The notes under the pieces were generated by a model. That model saw only the letters and a list, made by a program, of their open reading frames with translations. It searched no databases and was not told the DNA's origin. A stretch of 12,699 bases of DNA, taken from contig CAMLKN010000048.1 of assembly GCA_946480655.1 (NCBI GenBank), positions 1-12,699 on the forward strand, written 5' to 3'. The position numbers and the translations under genes are program-made. Shown piece by piece: positions 5,268-12,699 of this stretch. Each line of letters opens with the position of its first letter. Position 1 is the first letter of the stretch. The DNA comes from an uncultured Devosia sp. (GTDB lineage: Bacteria; Pseudomonadota; Alphaproteobacteria; Rhizobiales; Devosiaceae).

Positions 5268-5549
5268 TCAGCCGTTCCACTTCATCTTCATGTAGACCCC
5301 GCCCGCTTCGAGCTCATCAAGCATCTGCAAGAGGCGCTTTTGCTTGGTTTCGTCGCGTTTGGCGTTGTTGATCCACATCAGATAATCGTTGCGCTGGTAG
5401 TCGGGCCGCGCGTCATACTTGTCGCGGAGGCCGCGGCTGGCCAGCGCATCGCGCACGAAATCGGGCATGGGCTGGAGCGGCCGGAACAGCTTGTTTGGAA
5501 TGGGGGAGCCCAGAATATTGTGGTCGATATCGGTCTTGGGTCGTCCCAT
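5268..5549 (-). CDS. YdeI/OmpD-associated family small protein
   Basis: This 93-residue protein starts MGRPKTDIDHNILG. The C-terminal half YQRNDYLMWINNAKRDETKQ followed by RLLQMLDELEAGGVYM is the recognisable block of the YdeI/OmdA family, where an Arg/Lys-rich helix is followed by the ML-EL segment. Family members are annotated as bacteriocin-protection or OmpD-associated proteins, but the biochemical function is unknown, and this one is shorter than many. Start 5549 has GGAGG 6 nt upstream; an upstream ATG nine codons earlier lacks that support. The gene is divergent from thyA with 109 bp between starts and converges on the YkgJ-family gene. Confidence 0.8.
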   Translation of the reverse strand: MGRPKTDIDHNILGSPIPNKLFRPLQPMPDFVRDALASRGLRDKYDARPDYQRNDYLMWINNAKRDETKQKRLLQMLDELEAGGVYMKMKWNG

Positions 5550-5658
5550 TTCTGTCCTCCATGATGCGGGTGCCACTCTAGCAGTTCCGGCGCGCGAAAC
5601 TGTCAGTTGAATTGCTATGGACGGCGTCGGGTTGCCCGAATCGCGCTAGATTTGGCCC

Positions 5659-6453
5659 ATGCAGCAATATCTCACGCTCCTCTCCGACATTCTCGAACGC
5701 GGCACCGACAAGTCGGACCGCACCGGCACCGGCACGCGCTCGATCTTTGGCTACCAGATGCGGTTCGACCTCTCTGAGGGCTTTCCGCTGGTCACGACCA
5801 AGAAGCTGCATCTCAAATCCATCATCTATGAACTGCTCTGGTTCATCCGCGGCGAGACCAATGTGCGCTGGTTGCAGGAGCGCGGCGTCACCATCTGGGA
5901 CGAATGGGCCGACGCGAACGGCGACCTGGGGCCCGTCTATGGCTCGCAATGGCGGTCCTGGCCGGCGCCCGATGGCCGCCATATCGACCAGTTGCAGAAT
6001 GTCATCGACCAGATCAGGGCCAAGCCCGATAGCCGCCGCCATATCGTCTCTGCCTGGAACCCGGCCGAGGTGGACAACATGGCGCTGCCGCCCTGCCACG
6101 CGCTGTTCCAGTTCTACGTCGCCGACGGCAAACTGAGCTGCCAGCTCTACCAGCGCTCGGCCGACACTTTCCTCGGTGTGCCGTTCAACATCGCCTCCTA
6201 TGCCCTGCTGACCCACATGGTGGCGCAGGTCACGGGCCTGGGCGTCGGCGATTTCGTCCACACGCTGGGCGACGCGCATGTCTATGCCAACCATTTCGAT
6301 CAGGCGCGATTGCAACTCAGCCGCGAGCCGCGGCCCTTGCCGAGGCTGGTCATGAACCCCGAGCGGAAGCGCATCGAGGATTTCGTCTACGAGGACTTTG
6401 CCTTCGAGGGCTACGATCCGCACCCGGCCATCAAGGCGCCGATTGCGGTGTAG
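5659..6453 (+). CDS. thyA: Thymidylate synthase
   Basis: At 264 residues this is the same length as the E. coli enzyme, and the key positions fall at the same numbers: Arg21, the catalytic Cys146 ([11 protein letters not shown]), Arg126-Arg127 (DSRRHIV), Asn177 (GVPFNIASY), His207 and Tyr209 (GDAHVYANH). It methylates dUMP to dTMP with methylene-tetrahydrofolate and releases dihydrofolate, the substrate of FolA encoded about 3.5 kb to the left. The start is fixed by [15 protein letters not shown]. Only TAGATTTGGCCC precedes it: no Shine-Dalgarno sequence, and the TAGATT at 5647-5652 could serve as a -10 element giving a leaderless message. The stop is followed within a few bases by the left hairpin region of the palindrome-flanked GIY-YIG unit. 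Confidence 0.98.
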   Translation: MQQYLTLLSDILERGTDKSDRTGTGTRSIFGYQMRFDLSEGFPLVTTKKLHLKSIIYELLWFIRGETNVRWLQERGVTIWDEWADANGDLGPVYGSQWRSWPAPDGRHIDQLQNVIDQIRAKPDSRRHIVSAWNPAEVDNMALPPCHALFQFYVADGKLSCQLYQRSADTFLGVPFNIASYALLTHMVAQVTGLGVGDFVHTLGDAHVYANHFDQARLQLSREPRPLPRLVMNPERKRIEDFVYEDFAFEGYDPHPAIKAPIAV

Positions 6454-6457
6454 GACT

Positions 6458-6526
6458 CGGCTTCAGCAAGTTCGGATTTGCTCTCTACACACCCGCGGAG
6501 CCGCCCTCGGGCCTGACCCGAGGGCC
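6458..6526 (-). repeat. Left palindromic double hairpin
   Basis: The inner hairpin has a perfect 9-bp stem GCCCTCGGG/CCCGAGGGC with loop CCTGA, within the conserved 29 bp at 6498-6526. The outer hairpin pairs 6458-6464 (CGGCTTC) with 6497-6503 (GGAGCCG, one G-U), enclosing a small stem 6465-6470/6477-6482. The conserved block ends 4 bp from the stop codon of the GIY-YIG gene. Confidence 0.75.
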
Positions 6527-6530
6527 TCCC

Positions 6531-6818
6531 TCAGCCCTGCGCAATCCCAAGGTAGAGATCATCCCATTCGGGATTGCCGGCCTCGATCAGCTCATTCTTC
6601 CACTGGCGAACCCAGTGCTTAATATTGCGCTCACGCTGTAGGGCCCAATACATATTCTGCTGTTCCTCGAACCAGACCGGCAAATGACATTGATGGTCGC
6701 GCGCGAAGCCGGGCAGCACATCGTTCTTGTGCTGCCATACCCGCTGCAACAGATTGGTTGTGGCGCCAACATAGATCGGGCCGAACCGCCTTTGCGCCAT
6801 GATATAGACCCAAGCCAT
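6531..6818 (-). CDS. Single-domain GIY-YIG nuclease-superfamily protein
   Basis: This 95-residue protein is entirely a GIY-YIG domain of the small URI/COG2827 type. The GIY equivalent is VYI (residues 4-6), the YIG equivalent YVG (16-18), then the conserved Arg26 in LLQRVWQHK. The likely catalytic Glu63 is in ALQRERNIKHW, and the end is WKNELIEAGNPEWDDLY. Such domains cut DNA with one metal ion in homing and repair enzymes; the role of the stand-alone small forms is mostly unknown. No good ribosome-binding site precedes the ATG. The striking feature is its position between inverted palindromic repeats, one of them 4 bp from its stop codon, which suggests that protein and repeats belong together, as with REP-associated nucleases. 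Confidence 0.9.
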   Translation of the reverse strand: MAWVYIMAQRRFGPIYVGATTNLLQRVWQHKNDVLPGFARDHQCHLPVWFEEQQNMYWALQRERNIKHWVRQWKNELIEAGNPEWDDLYLGIAQG

Positions 6819-6839
6819 GGTTCATAGAGCGGGACGAAT

Positions 6840-6906
6840 GGCCCTCGGGTCAAGCCCGAGGGCGGCTCGGTTGGAGTGCTGGCATCTCTGATGCCGACGA
6901 ACCGCC
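6840..6906 (+). repeat. Right palindromic double hairpin, inverted relative to the left one
   Basis: The conserved 29 bp (6840-6868) holds a perfect 9-bp stem GCCCTCGGG/CCCGAGGGC with loop TCAAG, the inverted counterpart of the left copy with a single difference. Outward, 6861-6869 (GGCGGCTCG) pairs with 6898-6906 (CGAACCGCC, one mismatch) around a second small hairpin GGCATC-TCT-GATGCC (6881-6895). Sequence outside the 29 bp differs from the left copy although the fold is alike. Confidence 0.75.
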
Positions 6907-6979
6907 TCCCTGCAAATCCCCCTCGCCTCCCATCACACAAACCGGCTAGAACTACGCCGATCCAGAGGGAGTAGGGTTC

Positions 6980-7984
6980 ATGCGTCTATCCGCGATTGCA
7001 TTGGGTTTGCTCGTTTTCGCGTCGCCGTCCATCGCCAATGACACGGCGGCCGTGCTGACTACGGGCGGGCTGGAATTCATCGCCCATGGTGAAATTGCCA
7101 TGGAGCGCGAAGAACTGTTCATCTCCAAGGAGGAGATCCGGGTCACCTACACGTTCCGCAATGACAGCGACGTGGACCACCATCTGCTGGTGGCCTTCCC
7201 GATGCCCGATATCGTCCCAAATCACTGGTCGCCGGTGGCCTTCCCCGAGGGTCCGGCAGACAATCTCTTCCAGTTTGAAACCACCTTCAACGGCGAGCCG
7301 GTGGAAGCCACGCTGCACGAATATGCCTATGCGGCCGGGGTGGACCGGACCAAGCTGTTGCAGAAGCTGGGCATCCCCATCGTGCCGATCCGCCAGGAAG
7401 CCATCGACGCGGTCGATTCGCTGGACGACGAGACGACGGCCGAACTGCTGCATCTGGGCATGGCCGTGCCCGACGAGTTCGACTCGGGCGAAGGCTGGGA
7501 AAAGCACCATTGGCCGTTCTGGACCTATCGGGCCACCTATACCTGGGAGGCCACCTTCCCGGCGCGCGAAAAGGTAGTCGTCGAGCATCGCTACAAGCCC
7601 AGCGTGGGCGGAACGACTGGTGTGTCCTTCCTCGGCGAGCCCTATGATGGTTACGATCCGAAGGCCGAATACCGCCAGAAATATTGCACGGACGACAGTT
7701 TCATTGCCGCCATCGAGAAGACGATGGACAATCCGGATGAGCCCTGGACCGCGCCCTTCTTCGAAAGCTGGATTTCCTACATCCTGACCACAGGCGCCAA
7801 CTGGGCCGGTGGCATCGAGAACTTCCGCCTCGTCGTGGACAAGGGCGATGAAGACAACCTCGTCTCCTTCTGCGGCGAAGACGTCAAGAAAATCGGCCCG
7901 ACTACGTTCGAAATGGTCAAGACCGACTTCTGGCCGCAGGACGAGCTGAACATCCTGATCCTCGAACGGCAGGACTGGATGTAA
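6980..7984 (+). CDS. Secreted DUF4424-type protein of unknown function
   Basis: This is a 334-residue protein. Residues 1-19 form a signal peptide (MRLSAIALGLLVFASPSIA) with probable cleavage before NDTAAV, so it is exported. The mature part begins VLTTGGLEFIAHGEIAMEREELFIS and includes RVTYTFRNDSDVDHHLLVAFPMPD, which I associate with the DUF4424 family. The middle has YRATYTWEATFPAREKVVVEHRYKPSVGG, the C-terminal part ends ELNILILERQDWM. Two cysteines (in KYCTDD and SFCGED) could form a disulfide. No enzymatic motif is recognisable. GAGGGAGTAGGG precedes the ATG. An antisense frame of nearly equal length exists but lacks these marks. The gene converges on the AsmA gene with 23 bp between stop codons. 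Confidence 0.82.
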   Translation: MRLSAIALGLLVFASPSIANDTAAVLTTGGLEFIAHGEIAMEREELFISKEEIRVTYTFRNDSDVDHHLLVAFPMPDIVPNHWSPVAFPEGPADNLFQFETTFNGEPVEATLHEYAYAAGVDRTKLLQKLGIPIVPIRQEAIDAVDSLDDETTAELLHLGMAVPDEFDSGEGWEKHHWPFWTYRATYTWEATFPAREKVVVEHRYKPSVGGTTGVSFLGEPYDGYDPKAEYRQKYCTDDSFIAAIEKTMDNPDEPWTAPFFESWISYILTTGANWAGGIENFRLVVDKGDEDNLVSFCGEDVKKIGPTTFEMVKTDFWPQDELNILILERQDWM

Positions 7985-8007
7985 CACGCCGGTCTGAGAC
8001 GCTCGGA

Positions 8008-11000
8008 CTACTGCCCCGGAATGAGCTGGATCGGCTGGTTGACGCTGTTGCCGATGGGCTGATTGACGCCCGGCTGGAAGCCAAGGTCCAGCGGGCCAGT
8101 GGTCGGATCGCCTTCGGCGTCCGGATCGACAGCACCATCCTGCTCGAGCAGCAGTCGTTCTTCTTCGAGGCGCCGGGCCTCTTCCTCGGCGGCCAGCCGC
8201 GCCGCCTCCTCCGCGGCCTTGCGACGCTGCTCTTCGATGAGGCGATTGCGTTCCGCTGCCGCCGCCCGCTGCCGGGCCTCGTCTTCGAGCCGCAGGGTTT
8301 CAAGCCGTTCGACCTCGAGTTCGTTGGCGCGGACCTGGATGGCCGCCACCATTTCGGTGAGATCGAGGGTGATCTCGGGCGCGAGGACTGTGCCGGCAAC
8401 GCGGGCGATGATGCGCGCCGTATCGGCCTCGACCAGGCCGGTTTCGTCGACGAAATCGCGCGGCGTCAGGACAAAGCGACCATCCAGCCCCAGGCTCTCC
8501 AGCATCAGGTTGAGACTTCCGGCGAGACGCCCACCTACGCCCTCGACGATGAAGTTGCCCAGGCGGACGGTACCGCCGGCTATGGTGAAGGCACCCCGCG
8601 CCTCATCGGCAGTGAAGGCGCCCTGCGAGAGGGCCAGCCCGATGAGGGTTTCGAGCGCATCGGCCTCGGTATTGAGAACATCCTCGATCCGCGCAATGGA
8701 CGGATAGACGGATGGCGCCAGCCCCTCCGCCGCAAAATCGTCTATGGCGAAATTGCCTTCGCCGGTCATGGTCCGCATGACATCGGCAAGGCTTTCGCCG
8801 GTTCCCTCGAACTGCAAGCCGCCATGGACGCGGCCGGAGAGTCCGGCGGCGACAGCCGCGGGCGCGAGGTCATCGAGGTTGACGCCTGACAGGGTTACCT
8901 GCCCCGAGACGGTCCGCTCGCTGAGCGAACCGGCGCAGCATTGATCCACACCGAGACCGATCGTGCCGCCACCCACTTCTGCCAAGAGACCCTTGAGAGA
9001 TGCGGATTCCGGTGCCCAGGAATAGGTGAAGCTGGTGCGGCCCAGGAGGGGACTGCCATTGGCGGTCACCGCATCGGCCGTCACTGCGATGTCCCCGCGC
9101 GACGGGCGCGGAACGGCGTTGCTGGCCAGGGGCCCCTCGGGCCAGATGCCTTCCCCGGCGATGAGGGCGTCGCCACCGAAGAGACTGGCGACAATGCCCA
9201 GGGCATCGAGCCGATCGACATGCATTTCTCCGGTGAAGCTGGGGAGCTGGCCGACGCGAGACATGGCGAGCTTGCCCACGAAGCCCGCGTCTCCGGCAAC
9301 CCCGTTCACGGCATCAAGGGCAACCGAGCGCAGGCCCTGGAAGCGAAGGGCCGCCGTCGCGTCCATTCCCGGCAGGCTGGCGCCGCGCGCCCCCGCCAGA
9401 GACGCAAGGCCGCTGCCATCCTGGGTGAGGACATCAACTGTGCCATCGCCGCTGAGTTCACCGCTGGGCGCCACGCTGAGCCGACCGGCATAGCTGATGG
9501 CCTGCCCGCCTTGGCTCAGTGCCAGCCGGCCATCGAACCCGTCAGCAGATCGCCCCTCGATGAAGAGGCTCGCCAGCAAGGCCTCCTGCCCGGCAAAGAT
9601 TGGGGCGCCACTCCAGCCAAACTGGGCCAGCGCGGCCTCCGCGTCTGCAGCTTCGAGTGAGGCGGCCAGAAGCAGATCATTCTCGGCGAGCCGGACAAGT
9701 CCGTCCGCCATTTCGGCGCGCAGGTCGAGAACAGCAGCTCCGATATCGCCGCCCAGCGTCAACACCTGACCTGTGCCCTCGTCCTCATCGGACAGGATGA
9801 ACTGCAGGTCAGCCGGGAAAGCGCCCGCGAGGGCCTGCTGCCAGCCGAAGGGCAGGCCGGCCATTTCATAGATCGCCACCAGCCCTGGCGCTTCGGGCGT
9901 CGTGACTCCCAACTGACCCGATCCGGTGATCCGGGGATCAGCCAGGGTCCCGGAGAGACGCAGCGTCGAGCTCAGCATGACCCCGCCCCAATCGGCAGTC
10001 GAGAGGCGCGAGAAGCGGACCGCAGACGGCGACCACTGCGCTTCGGCCACCAGATCGCGGGCCGGCAGGCCGAGCACATCCACAAGATCGGCGGTGACGG
10101 AAAAACTGCCATCGGGAAAGCTGATGGCAAAATTGCTGTCGCCCACGATCTCCGGCGCCAGCGCCATGAGGGCCTCTGTCCCCCTCGTATCGAGCTCACC
10201 CAGCCGGAGCACGGTATCGAGCCGTGGCTCAGCGCCGAAACCGATGCGGATCTCAAGCCCATGATCCTGCCCGTCGACAGACAGCACACCATTGCTCAAG
10301 CCTAAGGCCTCGCCGGCCAGCATCACCCGCCCATGGAGGGCACCAGGCATGTTGAACAGCGGATTGTCCTCGCTCGGCCGCTTCCACAATTGCGAAAACG
10401 CTTCGAGCCGCGCGGCCTGAAGGTTCACATCGCCACTGAAGCCGATGGCACCCCCGTCATTGGTCACATCCCCCGAAAGCCGCAGCTCGGTTTCGCCTGG
10501 CAGGCGGGCCACCGCCTGTTCGAGAGTCCAGACGCTGCCATCGGTGGTCGCGTCCACCCGCACCTCGCGCAGGGAGAAGCCCCGCAGGCCTACTTCGGCA
10601 AGGTCAACGCCCAGCCGCCCCGGCATCGGCGGCAATGGCGGCGCCGGAATTTCGTCCAGCAGCCGCACGAATTCATACGGCAGCTCACTGGCCACTTCGG
10701 TGGCATCGCGCGGCGGCAGAGAAAAGACCCCGCCCGAAACCACGGCATCGAAACTGCGGCGGGCGCCCAACTGAATGCTCGCCGCGCCAGTGAGGCGCAT
10801 GCCAGCCCGGTTCTCATCAGGATGGAGCGTATAGCCGGTGAGGACCACCCGATCGCTATTGATGGTCAGCTCGCTCTCGAGCACCAGATCGCCGCGGATA
10901 TCGTCAGCCCGCTCGGCCTCGGGCGGCGCCTGGCGATAGACCAGCGTGCCGGCAAGGCGTGGTGCGGCGCCGGCCGTCACGACGCCTTCGATCGAGACGG

Positions 11001-11646
11001 AGAAGGCGCCCAGGACTTCGCTGACGAAACTGGAGACCCGGGCATTGCCCTCAGCATCTGCCGCGCCGGAATTGACCCGGACGTCGTATCGGGCATCCCC
11101 ATAGTCGGCGCGCCCCTGGAACTGGAACGGACCGGCAAAGCTCGAGAGGCGCAGATCGCCATCGATGCGATTGACCGTGAAGGTCTCGGCAGAGCGCAGG
11201 TCTTCGAGGCGGATACTGCCATTTGTGATGGCGGCATGCCCAAGGGCGACGCCACTGCCGGCGCCGGAAAGGTCTACGCCGCTGCTGAACAGGCCATTCT
11301 CATCAATGGTCAGATGAACGACGGGAGATTGCAGGCTGAGGGCGGTGACATTGTAGATGTCGCGCAGGAAATCCATCAGCACGAACTCGGCCTCGACCGC
11401 GCCTACGGTCGCGGCCGGGGCCTCGGCGTCCCCCACCACGACATCGGAAAAGGCCAGGCGCGGGCTGGGCAGCAATGAGAAGGAAATATCGCCGCGAATC
11501 GTGACGTCCGCACCCAGGACGCCCGAGGCCAGCACTTCCATGCGGTCGCGATAGTCACCCCACTGGATGAAGCGCGGCGCGATGAAGGCACCGGCCAGCA
11601 CCACAATGGCGAAGATGCCGACCACGATATAGATGCGATTGAGCAC
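8008..11646 (-). CDS. AsmA-family large envelope protein with C-terminal coiled coil
   Basis: This is a 1212-residue protein starting at GTG. Residues 4-26 (RIYIVVGIFAIVVLAGAFIAPRF) are a membrane anchor, followed by the AsmA-type start GDYRDRMEVLASGVLGADVTI and SPRLAFSDVVVGD. A very long beta-rich periplasmic part follows, with many repeats of short strands (LSGDVTNDGG, RLGELDTRG, VTADAVTANG). The AsmA-like C-terminal block (about 960-1100) ends GRFVLTPRDFVDETGL. Residues 1103-1170 are a highly charged Glu/Arg/Ala helix, predicted coiled coil, and the tail contains VNQPIGNSVNQPI. AsmA and relatives (TamB, YhdP) are bridge-like proteins implicated in moving phospholipid between membranes; this function is inferred from the family. 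AGG lies 8 nt before the GTG. It is downstream of the phytase-like gene but separated from it by a terminator. Confidence 0.9.
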   Translation of the reverse strand: MLNRIYIVVGIFAIVVLAGAFIAPRFIQWGDYRDRMEVLASGVLGADVTIRGDISFSLLPSPRLAFSDVVVGDAEAPAATVGAVEAEFVLMDFLRDIYNVTALSLQSPVVHLTIDENGLFSSGVDLSGAGSGVALGHAAITNGSIRLEDLRSAETFTVNRIDGDLRLSSFAGPFQFQGRADYGDARYDVRVNSGAADAEGNARVSSFVSEVLGAFSVSIEGVVTAGAAPRLAGTLVYRQAPPEAERADDIRGDLVLESELTINSDRVVLTGYTLHPDENRAGMRLTGAASIQLGARRSFDAVVSGGVFSLPPRDATEVASELPYEFVRLLDEIPAPPLPPMPGRLGVDLAEVGLRGFSLREVRVDATTDGSVWTLEQAVARLPGETELRLSGDVTNDGGAIGFSGDVNLQAARLEAFSQLWKRPSEDNPLFNMPGALHGRVMLAGEALGLSNGVLSVDGQDHGLEIRIGFGAEPRLDTVLRLGELDTRGTEALMALAPEIVGDSNFAISFPDGSFSVTADLVDVLGLPARDLVAEAQWSPSAVRFSRLSTADWGGVMLSSTLRLSGTLADPRITGSGQLGVTTPEAPGLVAIYEMAGLPFGWQQALAGAFPADLQFILSDEDEGTGQVLTLGGDIGAAVLDLRAEMADGLVRLAENDLLLAASLEAADAEAALAQFGWSGAPIFAGQEALLASLFIEGRSADGFDGRLALSQGGQAISYAGRLSVAPSGELSGDGTVDVLTQDGSGLASLAGARGASLPGMDATAALRFQGLRSVALDAVNGVAGDAGFVGKLAMSRVGQLPSFTGEMHVDRLDALGIVASLFGGDALIAGEGIWPEGPLASNAVPRPSRGDIAVTADAVTANGSPLLGRTSFTYSWAPESASLKGLLAEVGGGTIGLGVDQCCAGSLSERTVSGQVTLSGVNLDDLAPAAVAAGLSGRVHGGLQFEGTGESLADVMRTMTGEGNFAIDDFAAEGLAPSVYPSIARIEDVLNTEADALETLIGLALSQGAFTADEARGAFTIAGGTVRLGNFIVEGVGGRLAGSLNLMLESLGLDGRFVLTPRDFVDETGLVEADTARIIARVAGTVLAPEITLDLTEMVAAIQVRANELEVERLETLRLEDEARQRAAAAERNRLIEEQRRKAAEEAARLAAEEEARRLEEERLLLEQDGAVDPDAEGDPTTGPLDLGFQPGVNQPIGNSVNQPIQLIPGQ

Positions 11647-11679
11647 TGTGCCTGATCTGTCCCGGCTGAAACCAACGGG

Positions 11680-11707
11680 AGTGTAGGCACTTGGCCGTTG
11701 CGCGCAA
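11680..11707 (-). promoter_or_regulatory. Possible promoter of the AsmA-family gene
   Basis: On the minus strand TTGCGC (11702-11707) and TACACT (11680-11685) are separated by 16 bp, with a predicted start about 27 nt before the GTG codon. It lies downstream of the terminator at 11735-11761, so it would give this gene its own transcript. Consensus matches are 3 of 6 and 4 of 6. Confidence 0.35.
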
Positions 11708-11730
11708 GCCGCCTTGCTCCCTTTTGAGCA

Positions 11731-11761
11731 AAGGAAAACGGCCGGGCTGTGGCCCGGCCGT
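11731..11761 (-). terminator. Intrinsic terminator of the phytase-like gene
   Basis: A perfect 10-bp GC-rich stem, ACGGCCGGGC (11738-11747) with GCCCGGCCGT (11752-11761), has a 4-nt loop. On the minus strand it is followed by TTTTCCTT, giving a good rho-independent terminator 23 bp after the stop codon. A second small stem TTGCTC/GAGCAA (11714-11719 with 11726-11731) follows. Confidence 0.85.
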
Positions 11762-11784
11762 CATCGTCATGCAGAATGGTGACC

Positions 11785-12699
11785 TCAGAGGGAGCCGATG
11801 GACCAGAACATGGTCTCGCCCGAAGAGTCGTCGACACCGTCATTGTCGGTGACCACATAGCCGGTGCCTTCGGCGTCCACGGCGAAGCCTTCCACCTTGT
11901 CCAGCACATAGCCGCCGGTCGAGGTGAGATCAGGGATCAGGTCGCGCACCAGCGTCTTGGTGACGGTCGGCAGTTCGCCGCCCAGCGCCGCCGGGACCAG
12001 TTCGGACACGGGAACGCTGTAGATTGCCTTGAGCTGCGCCTTGTCCCCGATCTGGTTGTCGCGTTCGACGATATAGACCCGGTCCCCATGGGCGGTGATT
12101 TCGGAGAGGCCGACCCAGGCGCCTTCGGCTGGAACTTCGAGCGGGTAGTTGACCGCACCCCATTCGCCCGAAGCGGGCTTGTAGGAGACGAGCTTGACCG
12201 TGCCCTTGGCATCGTTGGCCCACTCGCGCTGGATGGCGATCCACAGCGTGGCATCATCGCCTTCGCCGATCACGGTCACGCCTTCGGCACCGAAGCGGAC
12301 TTCTTCGGCCAGGAGTTCCGCCGGGAACGGCACTTCCTCAGAGATCTCGCCATCCCCATCGACACGGTAGAGGGCATGCGGGATCAGTCGATCGGTGCGG
12401 CCTTCGGACGCCAGCCAGAAGCCGCCTTCGCCATCAAGGGCAATGCCTTCGATGTCGAGCTTCTGGGCGGGATGACCATCGCGGGTCACGACAGTCTTGG
12501 CGGTGATGCGCGCCGGCTGGGCGGTCGCGTCGATCGTGTAGATCGAGGGCTGAGCGCCGAGGAAGCTGTCCGACACGCCATAGAGCATGCCGGGCTTTTC
12601 GGCGTCGGCAACCAGACCCGACAGGGCAACCCAGCCGAGCGGACGGCCATCGGCATCGAGGTCGGACACGATGTGCGGATAGGCCGGGGTCTCGGCTTC
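11785..12699 (-). CDS. Phytase-like esterase-activity family protein (C-terminal part; runs off the right edge)
   Basis: The visible 304 residues are open to the window edge; the GTG at 12669 is probably an internal Val, because the frame continues upstream as EAETPAYPHI. The sequence is a beta-propeller-like protein of the kind annotated as esterase-like activity of phytase. Family marks are LDIEGIALDGEGGFWLASEG, FGAEGVTVIGEGDDATLWIA, VGLSEITAHGDRVYIVERDN and the late block DKVEGFAVDAEGTGYVVTDN with GETMFW. Acidic residues in these strands could bind calcium, as in propeller phytases, but the substrate is unknown. Relatives are usually exported; the signal peptide, if any, lies outside the window. 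A strong terminator follows the stop codon. Confidence 0.85.
   Translation of the reverse strand, partial: EAETPAYPHIVSDLDADGRPLGWVALSGLVADAEKPGMLYGVSDSFLGAQPSIYTIDATAQPARITAKTVVTRDGHPAQKLDIEGIALDGEGGFWLASEGRTDRLIPHALYRVDGDGEISEEVPFPAELLAEEVRFGAEGVTVIGEGDDATLWIAIQREWANDAKGTVKLVSYKPASGEWGAVNYPLEVPAEGAWVGLSEITAHGDRVYIVERDNQIGDKAQLKAIYSVPVSELVPAALGGELPTVTKTLVRDLIPDLTSTGGYVLDKVEGFAVDAEGTGYVVTDNDGVDDSSGETMFWSIGSL

Larger units (their letters stand above)
6456..6906. mobile_element. Possible REP/REPIN-like unit: GIY-YIG gene between inverted palindromes
   Basis: A 288-bp GIY-YIG nuclease gene is enclosed by two inverted copies of a 29-bp palindromic sequence (6498-6526 and 6840-6868, 28 of 29 identical when one is inverted). 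Each copy is followed outward by a second, sequence-divergent stem-loop, so the whole unit is architecturally symmetric. It starts 2 bp after the thyA stop codon. No target duplication is obvious and mobility is inferred, not shown. Confidence 0.4.

Noticed and set aside
6498..6526. Left palindrome as a simple intrinsic terminator of the GIY-YIG gene or thyA
   Set aside because: No T-run on either strand, and a near-identical inverted copy lies before the gene, so a repeat element explains it better.
6986..7987. 333-codon open frame on the minus strand opposite the DUF4424 gene
   Set aside because: Almost the same span as the sense gene, whose start has a signal peptide and a ribosome-binding site. 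The antisense protein has no motif and looks like a high-GC codon-phase shadow.
10333..11478. 381-codon plus-strand frame within the AsmA gene
   Set aside because: Antisense shadow of a 1212-codon gene with an N-terminal anchor and AsmA features; other long antisense frames (8941-9660, 8063-8707) have the same origin.
1..12699. CRISPR array, integrase or phage genes, rRNA
   Set aside because: None seen: no regularly spaced repeats, no recombinase-like protein, no rRNA-like sequence.

Overview
The window is a high-GC, densely coded chromosomal segment of an alphaproteobacterium. It most resembles the Hyphomicrobiales, perhaps a Devosia-like lineage, but the genus is a guess from memory of protein and gene-order similarity. 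The strongest taxonomic evidence is a circularly permuted, two-piece tmRNA gene of the alphaproteobacterial type. An SspB-alpha type adaptor and the folA-hflK-hflC gene order agree with this.

Left part (1-2141, minus strand): folA (dihydrofolate reductase), hflK and the start of hflC form a leftward unit. HflK and HflC are the membrane complex that surrounds and modulates the FtsH protease. A higB-higA toxin-antitoxin pair (2251-2833, plus strand) diverges from folA. It is preceded by two adjacent copies of a 14-bp palindromic motif overlapping its likely promoter.

Centre (2864-4040, minus strand): ssrA (tmRNA), sspB and a small ribbon-helix-helix gene lie head to tail. The tmRNA tag can be read directly (ANDNHKAPVALAA), and the neighbouring sspB encodes the adaptor expected to deliver tagged proteins to ClpXP. 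This places tagging RNA and adaptor side by side. Upstream and divergent are a membrane-anchored SNase-like nuclease and a cysteine-rich YkgJ-family protein (4113-5263). A small YdeI-family protein faces them.

Right of centre (5659-7984): thyA is complete, and its product makes the dihydrofolate that FolA recycles. Just after thyA lies a single-domain GIY-YIG nuclease gene flanked by inverted, nearly identical 29-bp palindromes. Each palindrome is followed outward by a second hairpin, which suggests a small REP/REPIN-like mobile unit. A secreted DUF4424 protein follows.

Right end (8008-12699, minus strand): a 1212-residue AsmA-family envelope protein, and upstream of it a phytase-like esterase gene that ends in a clear intrinsic terminator and runs off the window.

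The points most worth a second look are the tmRNA and its linkage to sspB, the palindrome-flanked GIY-YIG unit, and the higBA operator with an apparently leaderless toxin message. No CRISPR array, rRNA, canonical tRNA or transposase gene was seen.
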